From: Rhabdophis nuchalis
Lineage: Eukaryota; Chordata; Lepidosauria; Squamata; Natricidae
Length of the DNA stretch: 64,000 nt
Assembly: GCA_039707465.1 (NCBI GenBank)
Contig: CM077647.1
Location: 41,938,610 to 42,002,609, forward strand
Reading direction: 5' to 3'
The notes under the pieces are model-generated. The model saw only the letters and a program-made list of their open reading frames with translations, was not told where the DNA came from and made no database searches. Position 1 is the first letter of the stretch. Each line of letters opens with the position of its first letter. Of the stretch, positions 52,201 through 63,812 are shown in pieces. The translations under genes and the position numbers were made by a program.

Positions 52201-53209
52201 ACCTACAGCATAATTTGATAAATAAGCATTTTAAAAAAAATAGACACCATGTATATCAGACTTGTATCATCTAATTGTAGAAACTGGCTTTCATTTACTG
52301 ATGTATTTTACTCTGTAATAATGATGTAAATTCAGTTTGTGGTATAAATTACTCTAGTCTGGATAATTATGGCAGTACACATATTATTCTAATCATTAAC
52401 AGAAAAGTATCTAAATATTTATGCATGAGAAAATGAGCAAAAATATTTGTTTTGTAAAATATAGAAGTATGCATGCATATTTTCAAAACCTTGTAAATAT
52501 ATAGCAAAGCAAGCAAGCATAGGCTTATCACTTATCATTAGAGGGTAGAAGAATACATCTTTTTAAAACTGTGTAAGTGTTGTCTTATACTACTATAGAC
52601 ACAGATTTTCTTTGAGAACTAATAGCACATTCCCATTTTAGTTTTCACAATAGGAGCTTTATTTGAGAGCCTGTGTGGGTGTTTAATGATTAGATATTCA
52701 CCTTCATCTTGCTAAAAAAATGTCAGGGAAAAGTTGGGAAGAGTAATATTGTATCTCATTTTATTTATGACCTTACATATGGTTTCTCATACTTTGGGAT
52801 TCTGAATGTCTCTAATGAGCACCAGTCTGTAATTATGCAAACTTCCTATTTTTTTTTAATTTAGAACACTATTGTCTCTTTGTCACCAGTTAAATAAATG
52901 CAACAAGTAGCAGCAGTAAATCACTTTTTTGGCTTTTAAAGATATATTAATCTGAATGACCCATTTGAAAATCTTTCCCTACTATAGTTCTATTTTTTCT
53001 ATTTGGAAAAAAAAGCCTTGGCTCCAAAATGATTTCTGTCACAGCTATTTTTTTTTAAACGTACTATAGAGTAAGTCTTCTAAATGTGCTTGACTGAAGT
53101 ATGGTAAGTCTTTGTTCATCCTTCTTTGAGAACACAAGACATTGTCTTTATCCTGTGCTGTGTTTGAACTTAAAGCAAACTTCCATCAAGTGGGCAATAG
53201 AATAAAAGT
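49267..53209 (+). other. Intron after exon 11, transposon-poor stretch
   Basis: Nearly 4 kb of AT-rich sequence with no named mobile element, which is unusual in this intron. The stretch 51530-51960 is balanced in composition and lacks simple repeats; it could be a conserved non-coding element. I found no exon with splice sites for the next PHF14 segment. Confidence 0.5.
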
Positions 53210-54656
53210 CTACATCCCGGCAGGATTACTGTAACGCTCTCTACATGGGGCTCTCCTTGAGGTGCACTCGAAAGCTACAGTTAGTACAGAATGCGGCCGC
53301 GCGGGTGATTATGGGTGCCTCAAGGCAAACCCACGTAACACCTCTCCTGCGCGAGCTGCACTAGCTGCCTGTGGCCTTTCGAGTGCGCTTCAAGGTGCTG
53401 ACGACCATCTTTAAATCGCTCCATGACTCGGGTCCTAGCTATATACGAGACCGCCTCCTGCCCCATACATCCCTTTGTCCGATCCGCTCCCACAGAGAGG
53501 GTCTTCTCCGGGTGCCGTCAGCGGGGCAATGCCGGTTGGTGACACCCAGGGGAAGGGCCTTCTCTGTGGTGGGCCCGGCCCTCTGGAACGACCTACCCCC
53601 CGACCTTCGCACTATCTCGGACCTCCGCCTCTTCCGCCATAATAATAATATAATAATAATAAATTGAGATTTATTAACCGCACCCTCTCCCCACAGGGAC
53701 CCGGGGCGGTGCACAGGCATAATTAAAAACAATATACAATAACACAAACATTACTTAAAATAGAATTAAATAAAATTACCCGTGCTAAAAATATAAATTA
53801 AAAACCCATTAAAATAATTGTAGTTAAAAGACAGAGAGAACTATTCAAGGCCGGCTAGTCGAAAGAGATGGGTCTTCAATTTTACACGGAAGGAGCGGAG
53901 GTCGGTGGTCGTTCTAATATCAGGGGGAAGGTCGTTCCAGAGGGCCGGGCCCGCCACAGAGAGCGCCCTTCCCCTGGGCGTCGCCCGCTGACAAAGTCTA
54001 GTGGACGGCACCCGGAGAAGCCCCTCTCTGTGGGAGCGAATCGGCCGTGAGGATGTGTGGGGCAGGATCCGATCTCGCAGATAGCTAGGTCCCGAGCCAT
54101 GGAGCGCTTTGAAGATGATAACTAACACCTTGAAGCGCACCCGGAAGACGACAGGTAGCCAGTGCAGCTCGCGCAGGAGCGGTGTTACGTGGGCAAACCT
54201 AGAGGTGCCCATAATTGCTCGCGCGGCCGCATTCTGAACTAACTGAAGCCTCCGGGTGCACCTCAAGGGGAGCCCCATGTAGAGAGAGTTACAATAGTCC
54301 AGTCGGGATGTCACGAGGGCATGAGTGACTGTGCGAAGGGCGTCCCGATCCAATAGGGGGCGCAATTGGCGAACCAGGCGAACCTGGTAAAACGCCCTCC
54401 AACGCCAACGTCTTAACGCCAACGTCTTAAGACGTATCTATTGCAACAAGCCGGCCTAGGATAGCCCCTACTTCTGACTTTTTAAAAATAAATCAATTTG
54501 GTATTGTTTTAACATGGGTTTTTAGCACGGGTCTAGTAATTTAATATATTTTAATTGATATTGTATTTTGTGGTTTTAATAATACCTGTGCGCCGCCCTG
54601 GGTCCTAACGAGAAGGGCGGGGTATAAATTTAATAAAATAAAAATAAAAATAAAGT
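53210..54656 (+). mobile_element. L2-clade LINE 3' end (+), split by another L2
   Basis: The coding part 53210-53638 gives the L2 C-terminus (LLPHTSLCPIRSHREGLLRV, then FSVVGPALWNDLPP). After an inserted opposite-strand L2 it resumes at about 54417 (acgtcttaagacgtatctat) with the 3' UTR and the tail cgccgccctgggtcctaacg, ending in aaaataaaaataaa at 54656. Confidence 0.85.
53639..54397 (-). mobile_element. L2-clade LINE 3' end (-), nested in L2
   Basis: It begins with an aataataat tail at 53639 and the tail signature cgcaccctctccccacaggg. A clean open frame follows on the minus strand (54398-53841) encoding the RT C-terminus: DRDALRTVTHALVTSRLDYC, LQLVQNAAARAIMG, WLPVVFRVRFKVLVIIFKAL and SVAGPALWNDLPPDI. 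The lack of stops suggests recent insertion. At its right border a 14-bp sequence, cgccaacgtcttaa, is tandemly duplicated (54403-54430). Confidence 0.88.
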
Positions 54657-55022
54657 AAGGATTAAGATAAAGGGCTCTCTTTAATACTTAGTATTAGAAT
54701 TACATCTTCTGGAAGACTTTTCTTATGTTGAGCATTGCTTTCAGTTGAACTTTCAGTGATTCCTGAACCAGGACATAATTCAAGGAGTTGTATCTGCATA
54801 CAACTGTTTTCTATGTGGAGGTCTTACTTCTGCCTTGCACAAGTTCTGTAAGTCAGTGAAGCAAAATAGCTTCCTTCTGTTCTTATAAACTAGTCAGATA
54901 GAAATATACAAAAAAATGCTTGCCCAGAACAATAAAGCTAACTGATGGGCAGAGTAGATTCCATGTATCTCCCTTCCTCTTTTTATTCTTTCCTAGGTTT
55001 AATTTTAAACCTATATACGCCA
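54657..55022 (+). other. Intron segment between L2 and CR1
   Basis: Ordinary intron; nothing recognised. Confidence 0.5.
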
Positions 55023-55044
55023 TGTATAATATATATTGATATAC

Positions 55045-55118
55045 AATATATACAAGAAATATATATACAAGAAAATATATACAAGAAAATATATACAAGA
55101 AAATATATACAAGAAAAT
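55045..55118 (+). repeat. Tandem repeat, about 14-bp unit x5
   Basis: The unit atatatacaagaaa is repeated about five times just before the truncated 5' end of a CR1. The last unit runs into a 12-bp inverted repeat. Confidence 0.85.
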
Positions 55119-55122
55119 ACAA

Positions 55123-55867
55123 TTTTCTTGCCTACATATAGGCAAGAAAAACCAAATGCACAAGTACAGTATAGGTGGTACCTTGCTCAATAGTAGCAAC
55201 TGTGAGAGGGATCTTGGAATCCTAGTGGACAACCATTTAAATATGAGCCAGCAGTGTGCAGCAGCTGCCAAAAAAGCCAACACAGTTCTAGGCTGCATCA
55301 ACAGAGGGATAGAATCTAGATCGCGTGAAGTGTTAATGCCACTGTATAGTGCCTTGGTAAGGCCACACTTGGAATACTGCATACAGTTTTGGTCGCCACG
55401 ATGTAGAAAAGACGTGGAGACTCTGGAAAGAGTGCAAAGAAGAGCAACCAAGATGATTAGAGGACTGGAGACTAAGACATATGAAGAACGGCTGCAGGAG
55501 CTGGGTATGTCTAGTTTGATGAAGAGAAGGACCAGGGGAGACATGATAGCAGTGTTCCGATATCTCAGAGGGTGCCACAAAGAAGAGGGAGTCAAGCTAT
55601 TCTCCAAGGCACCTGGGGACAGGACAAGGAGCAATGGGTGGAAACTAACCAAGGAGAGAAGCAACTTAGAACTAAGGAGAAATTTCCTAACAGTAAGAAC
55701 AATTAACCTCTGGAACAGCTTGCCTCCAGCAGTTGTGAATGCCCCAACCCTGGAAGTCTTTAAAAAGATGTTAGACAGCCATTTGTTTGAAATGGTATAA
55801 GGTTCCTGCCCACGCAGGGGGTTGGACTAGAAGACCTACAAGGTCCCTTCCAACTCTGCTATTGTAT
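55123..55867 (+). mobile_element. CR1 LINE 3' part (+), 5'-truncated
   Basis: From ctacatataggcaagaaaaa onward it matches the RT C-terminal third of the CR1 at 44145-44830: CERDLGILVDNHLNMSQQ, CINRGIESRSREVLMPLY, EERLQELGMSSLMKRRTRG and LRRNFLTVRTINLWNSLPPA, with a stop at 55798. It then has the standard 3' end ggttggactagaagacctac and a short attgtattattg tail. The open frame is intact. Codons before the border (Tyr/Lys/Ile run) come from the tandem repeat. Confidence 0.9.
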
Positions 55868-57860
55868 TATTGATGTATGAAATGAATTAGAATCAACTCA
55901 GTGATACCCAGCTTAAATTTATGAAACAGAAATAGAATTTATTAAGCCACACATTCCATATATGCTTATGTGAAGCTTGGAGTGAAATCATTCTTAGCCT
56001 CAAATAATTCTCAAAAGCAGTCCACTTTGCACTAAAGTCTAAAAAATAAGTCTCAATTTATAACCCAGGAGCTTCTTTTGTTAAAGAGACTACTAATGAA
56101 AGTAGTCACTGGATGTACTAATTCTAGCCTGGGGGGGAGGGAATCTATTGGCTCAGATGGGCAATAGGCTAGAGCTGTCAAAACTGGAGTATGTCAGTTT
56201 TCTTGTAAGAAGTAGTCAAAATTTTATTAATTCAATGAATTTTAATGTAGAATTATGATATTCTAAGATAAATGCATTTATCTAATTAAACAACATTGAT
56301 TCTTCATTGTTCTTGCACAACAAGGCTGATTCTGTGTTTTTATTTAATTGCTCTCTAGCTTATTTTTAAAATGCTTCTGAGTATTCCTAATTTGCTTGGT
56401 TATTTCATTATTTGAAGTTTCATTTCCTGATAAGTGAAACTCTGAATTAACTTTATCCCATGACCTTTTCCATTTTCTAGACCTAATTATATCACTGTTT
56501 CATTGTTTAGCTGCCTTTGAACCAATACAGCACTACAGAAAAGTTATATGTAAATATTATGTTTATATAACAGAAGAAATCAGTTACTGTGGTTCAAAAT
56601 TTAATTACACATTTGGTACATAATGTACAAAACACAGTATTGGTTTCAATAAATATTGCATTAATGTACAATATTTTTGAAATAAAACATAATCAGAAGC
56701 AGTTGAGGTCATTCTACTTTATTATAAAGCTACATTGACAGAATCTCGCAAATCTGAAAGTACAAATCTTCTCATGTTTCATTTACAAAATGAGAAAGGA
56801 AGATTTCTTCTTTCACCCCAGCTACTAGTCAAATGTAGGCTATGATATTTTTTAATTAATGATCCCTTTAGCAGCATCTTTTCTCCCAGTCTTCCCACAT
56901 GCCATTATACCCAGCATTCTAAAACATGTCAATCCAAAGGTTTCTAATAGTTGCAAAGTTAATAAGCAATTTCTGAAAGTAATTAGAAAAGGAAGTGTGC
57001 AAACCCAGTGTCCTTTTAAAAGAGCTGTCCACAGTTTCAGCAAAATTATTATTCACTCAACTTCCACATCTTTAAACCCGATAGAAACCACTGTCTTGAG
57101 GTCTCCTTGTGTGGCACAACTATCTGGAGTACTTGTAGATGATCTTAAATCCTCTCCTTGTCCAGAGAGAAATTAAAAAGGGCCTACTTGCTGGCTCATC
57201 ATTCTTCACAGTTGTTGTATTAACATTTCATGGAACCATCTTCAGTTTGCCAGAAGTCCTAGATTTTGATCTTTAAATATAAGTTTTCAAATTTTCTTTA
57301 CCAATTTTATTCTTTTAGTTTGGTTCTTTAAAAAAAATTAGGTTCTTCTGCTATTCCCAATCTTGTAGTTAGCAATTTGTTCTCTTTATCTATCACTTAT
57401 CATTTTCCTTTCTTCCTCTTTTCTAATTGGTATGCTAGATGTTTCCCTGGTTTGTTTGCATTTTCAATATGATTTTGTATCTTTTTTCTACAATTCCCAA
57501 TAAATTAATGTTTTTTTAACTTTATTACTTCAGTACTTGTAATTTTGATTGTTTTCTAAACACTTTAAGCTTGATAGGCATGGGAAAAGCTTCTGAGAAT
57601 TAATTATTAGTTTTAAAATAGATTGAGTTCTTTTAAAACTTCATTTCCCTTCAAATTTAAGATGATAGTTTTCTATGAAACAAACAATTGCAATGACACG
57701 GGATGAAATCAAAGACAACCATTAAATAATATTACATAAAATGTGCAAGAACTAGTATTGATGAATAATTATATTTTTGAATGTCCAGAGTCACTTGAAA
57801 ATTTAAGAAGACAGATTTGTTAAAGAGCCATGTAAAGATCCATAACAGAGTACCAAAAGT
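55868..57860 (+). other. Intron segment, unassigned
   Basis: AT-rich intron. An open stretch of 105 codons at 56859-57176 has no recognisable domain and no splice context, so I do not call it a gene. It may be an old, unnamed repeat or processed sequence. Confidence 0.45.
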
Positions 57861-57870
57861 GCTTATATAT

Positions 57871-57987
57871 AACATTCTCCACGATTGGTGGAGATAGCAG
57901 TCAGATAGGATGAACTCCATCCAGTATCCAATAGGGCTGAGTCTACAGCTGACAAAACCATCCTTCGTGTAACTCCTCCCCAGCTTT
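57871..57987 (+). repeat. DIRS left inverted terminal repeat
   Basis: tggtggagatagcagtcaga ... ccatccagtatccaataggg ... actcctccccagcttt is matched in reverse complement by 63701-63812 with scattered differences. Weaker similarity continues inward to about 58020. Confidence 0.9.
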
Positions 57988-58526
57988 AGACTCAGCCAGT
58001 TTTGGACTGGACGTGTAGTTGACTTTCTCTTCAAATTGATCAATATTTTTTATTAATTGGACTTTGGCAAAATAATTTTCTTGGCCTCTGCCATCCTTAA
58101 CATCATAAGGCAGAGGGGGTGCTTTGTTCAACAAGGGGCTTTGCCCCATGCCGCAGATCCAGCCGCACGGCTGGGAAAGCCATTTTGAAAGCATTGGAGT
58201 TTTCCCTTTAAGGGCAGTGTATCGGAGCCTCCTTTAGATCAGTGGTACGGCTCCAACACTTGAAATTGTCCCAGGGACAAGCCCAAGGGGGTAACCCTGC
58301 TGCCTGTCAAGAAAAGAGCACAGCAGCTACGGAGCTTAGAGGAAGATTGGTGGCTGTTTCCCTTAGTGCGGGAAGCAGCAAACGCCATTTTAAGACAAGG
58401 GAAGCAGAGAGGCAGTTAATTTTGATGCGAAGAATAGCAGGCGCCATTTTGGAAGCAGCAGTTGGTAATGTGCTTACCAGCACAAGCTTTGAGGGTGGCT
58501 GTTCTATTTGCCCTGGGCTATGGCTT

Positions 58527-60690
58527 CCAATGCAGGGGAAGGGCCAGTAGCCTCCACTCGGGCCTCTCCTCCACCAGAGAGTCTTATGGCTGAGCCTTCT
58601 TCAGCCAAACCTTCCAGGAAAAGGGTGGTTGCCAGTGACAGAGCTGAGGAGGCTAAAACAGCAAAAAAAGGTGGTAAATGACGCCACAAATCGGTAGCCG
58701 AGGGGCTTCTTCCAGCAAAGACACTCAGGGTGGCAGAGAGAGCCCTCATCCATTCCAGGTGATCCTGGTCTCTCATGGTAGCCCTCCCCCTGCTGATCTT
58801 TCTCCAGATTCGGAGGATTCTTTCTTTCCCAGAATCTCATTTTCAATTGGGGGATGGAACAAGGCTTTATGATTCTCCTCAATAGTGGGGATTAATCTCT
58901 TGAGGGTGCAGTTCCCTCTCCTGAGGCAGATCAGACTTCTTCCTCCCCGGGGTTTCTGGGTTTTCAGCCAACTCTAGCTGTAAGCTGGATGTAGCAGCCA
59001 TTATAGCCTCCACTATCAAAAACGTTAAAGCTGTGGAACTTCAACAAAAGGGACCTTCTAGATGCAGTTCCAAGATTTGGATGCTTCCAAATCTAAAAGT
59101 AAGAAGAAGCATTCCTCAGGGACTGCTCCTTCTGAACGTTCAGTGTTTCAGCCTTCCACATTGGGAGACGAAGAACAGCAGGCACCCAGAGATTCAGACC
59201 TCTCTGAGGTTGAAGGATCAGTCCACATTTGTGGGGCTTTTTAAGCCTGCTCTTTTTTGCTCTTTATTGTTTAAGGCCAAGAAAATAGCAGGCTTTAAAT
59301 CTTCTCCAGCTCCTAAGACTACTGTACAGTGGATTTGATGAGCCCCTTTTTCTGGAATCTACTATGGAAAAGGAGGTTGTTCCTTCTCCTAGAATCTTAA
59401 TGTATGTGGTGCAGAGACAATGGGCCACTCCTGGCTCAGGTCCTCTGCCCAATGTATATTATATTTATATATTTATTCAATTTATACCCCGCCCTTCTCC
59501 AAACGGACCCAGGGCGGCGCACAGGAAAATTAAAATACATACAAAACATCATATAAAATTTAAAAAACTAATTCAATAGAACCTGTGCTAAAACCAGATT
59601 AAAATCCCCAAATTTAAAAACTATCTAAAAGTCAGTATAGGGGGCTACGCTAGGCCGGCTAGATGGAACAAATGTGTCTTAAGACACTTGCGGAAGAGGC
59701 GGAGGTCAGAGATGGTGCGAAGTTCAGGGGGTAAGTCGTTCCAAAGGGCTGGACCTGCCACAGAGAAGGCTCTCCCCCTGGGTGTCGCCAGTCGGCATTG
59801 TCCGGCCGACGGCACCCTGAGGAGGCCCTCTCTGTGGGAGCGTATTGGTCTGAGGGATGTATGTCCTGGATAAATGGCTTTAAAATGTAGGCCTGGCTCT
59901 GGTCAAGGCTCTTGAGATCCCCCAGTAGTAGCACTAGCTTCTCCCAATGCAGCGACTAGTGCTCCTGAAGATTCCCTTAAACCGGAAGACAAGCATTTTG
60001 AACAAACGCTTGTCAAGGGTCACTAGGCTTCGGCCTGGGCTCTTTGGGCCTCCACTTCTGCTTCATTTTTTAGCAGATCTGCTCTCCTTTGGCTTAAACA
60101 ACTACGGGGCAGAATTCCCAATAGGGATTCCAGAGCCCATCAGATATCAATACATTAAAAGCTGTGTTAGAATTTTCAGCTGATGCAGCACTAAATGCAG
60201 TCTGTTTCACTTCCAAGGCGATTGCTTCAACCATCACCTCCAGAAGGTTGTTGTGGCTTAAGCATTGGAAGGCTGATGCCAGGGCCAAATGGAGGATGGT
60301 CTCCTCCCCCTTTTGGGGGGAACGTCTCTTTGGGGCCCCATTAGAACGTCTATTAGTAGAGTCAAAGGACAAGCATACAATTGACCTTTCGCAAGCTGGA
60401 CAGCTGAACACCTCCCTTCTATCAATGCCCACCCTTTCAGGGCTTGGACAGGAGTTTCTCCAACCCTCTTTCACAACATCAATCTCAGCCTCGACAAGAT
60501 CCCAATTAACAGCAGGATAGATCCAAAAGAAACTTCCAGCAATATCCACCAAGAAAATCCTTTAGAGGGGATTTCAACTGGTCCTACCAACGTCAAAAGT
60601 GACTGTCTGGAGGATCTCCCGATAAGGGGCCAATTGGCTGTGTTGGCGGAGCGACGGGAAGTCATAACAACAGATGCCTGGGTTCTAAAG
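58527..60690 (+). pseudogene. DIRS gag-like region, broken
   Basis: It starts at an ATG at 58527 with MASNAGEGPVASTR and a basic tract, with a stop after about 51 codons. Later pieces lie in other frames: a Ser/Lys-rich piece at 59062-59244 and the conserved C-terminal block LLWLKHWKADARAKWRMV with PFWGERLFGAPLE at 60240-60350. These blocks resemble DIRS gag proteins, which coat the element RNA. The region is interrupted by an L2 tail at 59459-59870. Confidence 0.7.
59459..59862 (-). mobile_element. L2-clade LINE 3' end inserted in DIRS
   Basis: The tail signature taccccgcccttctccaaac then ggacccagggcggcgcacag is followed, on the minus strand, by the L2 C-terminal coding block. The copy stops at atgtatg near 59862, close to where the 31115 copy also stops. 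It postdates the DIRS insertion. Confidence 0.85.
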
Positions 60691-60789
60691 ATCATTTTGT
60701 TCCATGTCCAGTGTTTCGGGACACATGCAGAAGAGACATCTGGTGGAACAGGCCATTTGCTGTCTTTTACAGATCAGAGTGATTAAAGC

Positions 60790-61350
60790 AGTGCCCATAG
60801 GCCAAGAACAGAAGGGATTCTACTCCCATCTGTTCGTAGTACCGAAAGCCTCAGGGTGATGAAGACCAATTCTAGATCTCAAATTACAGAACTCTTTTGT
60901 CATTTATCAAAGATTCAAGATGCACTCCCTGCAGTCCATCTTGGAGACCATCTGAAAGGGCAACCTCCTGTGCTCAGAAGACCTCACAGAGGCATACCTA
61001 TTTATTTATTTATTTTATTTATTTATTTAAATTTATACCCCGCCCTTCTCCTAAAAAAGGACCCACATTCCCATTATTCTCGAACACAGACAGTTTCTCT
61101 GGTTTGAGTATGCGGGAAAGCATTATCAGTACCAAGCCCTCCCCTTCGGCCTGTCATCAGCCTCAAGGGTCTTTACAAAGATCTTGGTGGAAGTAGCAGC
61201 CCATCTCCACTCCAGATCGATTCGGATTCAAGTTTATCTGGACAATATTCTATTACTATCCCTGTCAATCAGACAAGTTCACAGGAAAATTCACACCATC
61301 ATGCAAGTCCTTCAGGAACCAGGCTTCTCAATCAACCTTGAAAGAGTCCT
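60790..61350 (+). pseudogene. DIRS reverse transcriptase, broken and catalytically altered
   Basis: Recognisable blocks are AVPIGQEQKGFYSHLFVVPK, a PILDL block (after a stop), ALPFGLSSASRVFTKILVEV and VAAHLHSRSIRIQVYLDN. The LPFGLS.A.RVFTK wording is specific to DIRS-type RTs. The active-site box, normally Tyr-x-Asp-Asp, reads Tyr-Leu-Asp-Asn at 61235-61246, a loss of the second Asp. The region is also split by a 65-bp L2 tail at 61000-61064. Confidence 0.82.
61000..61064 (-). mobile_element. L2 tail-only insertion (about 65 bp) in DIRS RT
   Basis: Poly(attt) then aaatttataccccgcccttc and tcctaaaaaaggaccc is only the last part of an L2. It interrupts the RT frame between gaggcatacc and acattcccatt. 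Confidence 0.75.
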
Positions 61351-61639
61351 CTGACCCTGGCCACTCGTATTCTACATCTGGGGGCGCTAATACCGTGCAG
61401 GGCAAGGTGTTCCTCTCCGCAGACTGACAGTCCAGCCTGCAAGATCTGGTCAGAACAGTCTGTGCCCGTCGAAGAGTCCAACTTCTCCAATTGTTTCATC
61501 TGTTGGGGAAAATAGTATCCTGCTTCTACATTGTGCCATGGGCATGCCCCCATAGCCACTGTCTGCAAGATTGACCTCAGCTGCTCTCTACAACAGGTTT
61601 GCATACCCCCACATGTGACAAAGTCCTTGGGGTGGTGGC

Positions 61640-62190
61640 TGTCACAGGCACTGAATCAGGGTACTCTGTTACAAAAGCTGGTGCAAATCACACTCCCCAC
61701 AGATGCCAGCATGGTGGGATGGTGGGCGTAGTCACGTGCCAAATGCATCCACACCATTAATTGGCTGGAGCATTGGGCAATCCACCTAGCCCTATTGCAA
61801 TTCCAGAACACTGTGCGCAATGTCCACGTCCTCGTCCTCACGGATAATACCACAGCAAAGATGCACGTAAACCAGCAAGGGGGGACAAGGTCTGAAGCAC
61901 TAATGAGGGAGGCGTGGCTGTTGGGACTTTGGGCAAAAGCCCATCTTCTTTCCCTCCGAACAGACCACATATTGGGTGTCAACAACACTCAAGCCAACTG
62001 GCTAAGTTGCACCCAGATTGACCATGGCAAAAGGAGCATCTCCCACAGCCTCTTTCAGGAACTGTCCAACAGATACAGGAGATCGGTCCTCGACCTCTTT
62101 GCCACTGAAAACGCCCAGCTTACAAGGTTCTCTGCCAGTTATCCGGCTCCGAGGTTGGAGAGAGTGGACACTTTGCGATGCCCATGACCC
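61640..62190 (+). pseudogene. DIRS RNase H region, broken
   Basis: An LPTDASMVGWWA block (first catalytic Asp) is followed by a stop, then LDNTTAK-like VLTDNTTAKMHVNQQGGTRS, LRTDHILGVNNTQANWLS and the post-RNase H block RRSVLDLFATENAQLTRFSA typical of DIRS. Role in an intact element: removal of RNA from the RNA-DNA hybrid. Confidence 0.78.
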
Positions 62191-62439
62191 CCAGGCCTTC
62201 TATACGTGTTTCCCCCTCTGCCGTTAGTACAGAGAGTGGTGCGGAAAATGCTAGAGGAAGAGGCAGCATCTTCTGGTGCTGCATCAGCCCCATCGACCCT
62301 GGTTCGGGGACCTCATGACTCTCTCTGTAGTACCTCCATGGCACATTCCGATGCACAAGCTCTTCCTTTCACAAGGATCAATCCATCATCCAGATCCACA
62401 TTGGTAGCAGCTCACTGTGTGGAGGTTGAGTAGAGACAC

Positions 62440-63477
62440 TAAGAGCAGACTGTCTGTCGGACAGTTTCATTAAGACCATGCAGATTTGGCGACATGAGTC
62501 TACGACTCACATATACGACACTACTTCTCCAGGTGGTATTCCACCCATGACATTGTACCACTGTCAGCCTCTCTGGCCAATGTCTTAGACTTTCTTCAAC
62601 AGGGCCTCATTAAAGGTCTTTCGCCCAAAACATTGAGACATCTACTGACAGGTGTGCCCATCTCTCATCAGACACACATTCAATGATTTCTCTGAAGAGC
62701 AACCAACATTCGTCCTCCCACCATTCATAGGTACCCAACGTGGGACCTAACTAAAGTTTTAGACTTCATCCCCAAGGCTCCATTCAAGCCTTTACGGACC
62801 ATCTCAGTACAATACCTCATACTGAAGGTCACCTTCTTTATCGCAGTCACTTCAGCGAGACAGATTTCTGAAATTGCCACTCTATTTATTCAAAGCGACC
62901 TCTGCATCTTTCATGCAGACAGGGTCGTTCTCCGTCTTGTTCCAGCATTTACTCCCAAAATAAACTCATCCTTTCATAAGATTCAGGAACTTGTTCTACC
63001 AAATTTTTGTCCCCATCCTAATCATAGATTAGAACACAAGTGGCATACCCTAGACGTCCGCAGAGTTTTACATATTTACATCAAACGTACAACTTCACTT
63101 AAACATTCTGAGGCCTTGCTAGTTTCTTTTCAACTAGCTTCTCTTTGTTCTAAAGTCTCTTCTTCAACTGTGGGATGTTGGCTTGGGGCCTGCTTTTCTA
63201 AGGCACAAAGGCAAATGATCAGCTTCCACTACAAGGCATAACAGCTCACTCCACCCGGAGTGTGGCCAGGTCTGCGGCCTGGGCTACACAGGCCGCCGTA
63301 GAAGAAATTTGTAAGGCGGCCACGTGGCCATCCCCTGTCCCCTTCATTCACCATTATAAAATACATCTATATGCTTCAGCAGAGGCTGCATTTGGAAGGA
63401 GGGTTTTACAACAATTCCATCCCTTGGACTCCTCGTCCACGGGGACCAGATCCCTCCCATACCACGGGCCAAGCTAA
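62440..63477 (+). pseudogene. DIRS tyrosine recombinase, broken
   Basis: Blocks in several frames: DFLQQGLIKGLSPKTLRHLL (N-terminal domain, near 62590), TWDLTKVLDFIPKAPFKPLR, VTFFIAVTSARQISEIA (first catalytic Arg), FHADRVVLRLVPAFTPKI, and after a frame change the HSTR box (63247-63258: His and second Arg) with the catalytic Tyr at 63355-63357 in HHY, followed by ASAEAAFGRRVLQQF. All key residues are still present, but the frame is interrupted. An intact enzyme would insert the circular DNA copy. Confidence 0.82.
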
Positions 63478-63490
63478 GATATGTCCCTAT

Positions 63491-63578
63491 CTGAGTGCTG
63501 TCTCCACCAATCATGGAGAATAAGCATTGATACTTACCTGATGTACTCATTCTCACTGCAGGTGGAGATAGCAGTCAG
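63491..63578 (+). repeat. DIRS internal complementary region
   Basis: The first part (tgctgtctccaccaatcatg, gagaataagca) is the reverse complement of the outer left terminal repeat (about 57864-57899). The second part (cattctcactgcaggtggag, atagcagtcag) is the reverse complement of the outer right repeat (63783-63812). The two lie about 20 bases apart, giving the splint that joins the element ends in DIRS replication models. Confidence 0.88.
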
Positions 63579-63700
63579 TCCCACCCTATTGTTCCGGTCA
63601 GGGTTTAATCCTTAGTAGGACTAGGATAGGCTTCTCTTTCCTTCTTCTCTTTCCTTTCCTCTTCATTATTACGTCTACAGTCTACAGTCCACCTTTGTCG

Positions 63701-63812
63701 AAAGCTGGGGAGGAGCTATGCGGAGGATGGTTTTATCAGCTGTAGACTGCCATATTGGATACTGGACAGAGTTAACCCTATCTGACTGCTGTCTCCACCT
63801 GCAGTGAGAATA
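63701..63812 (+). repeat. DIRS right inverted terminal repeat
   Basis: aaagctggggaggagctatg ... ttggatactggacagagtta ... tgctgtctccacctgcagtg, the inverted partner of 57871-57987. Confidence 0.9.

Noticed and set aside
56859..57176. 105-codon open frame
   Set aside because: No recognisable domain, no splice sites in phase, and an equally open antisense frame; cannot be supported as a gene.
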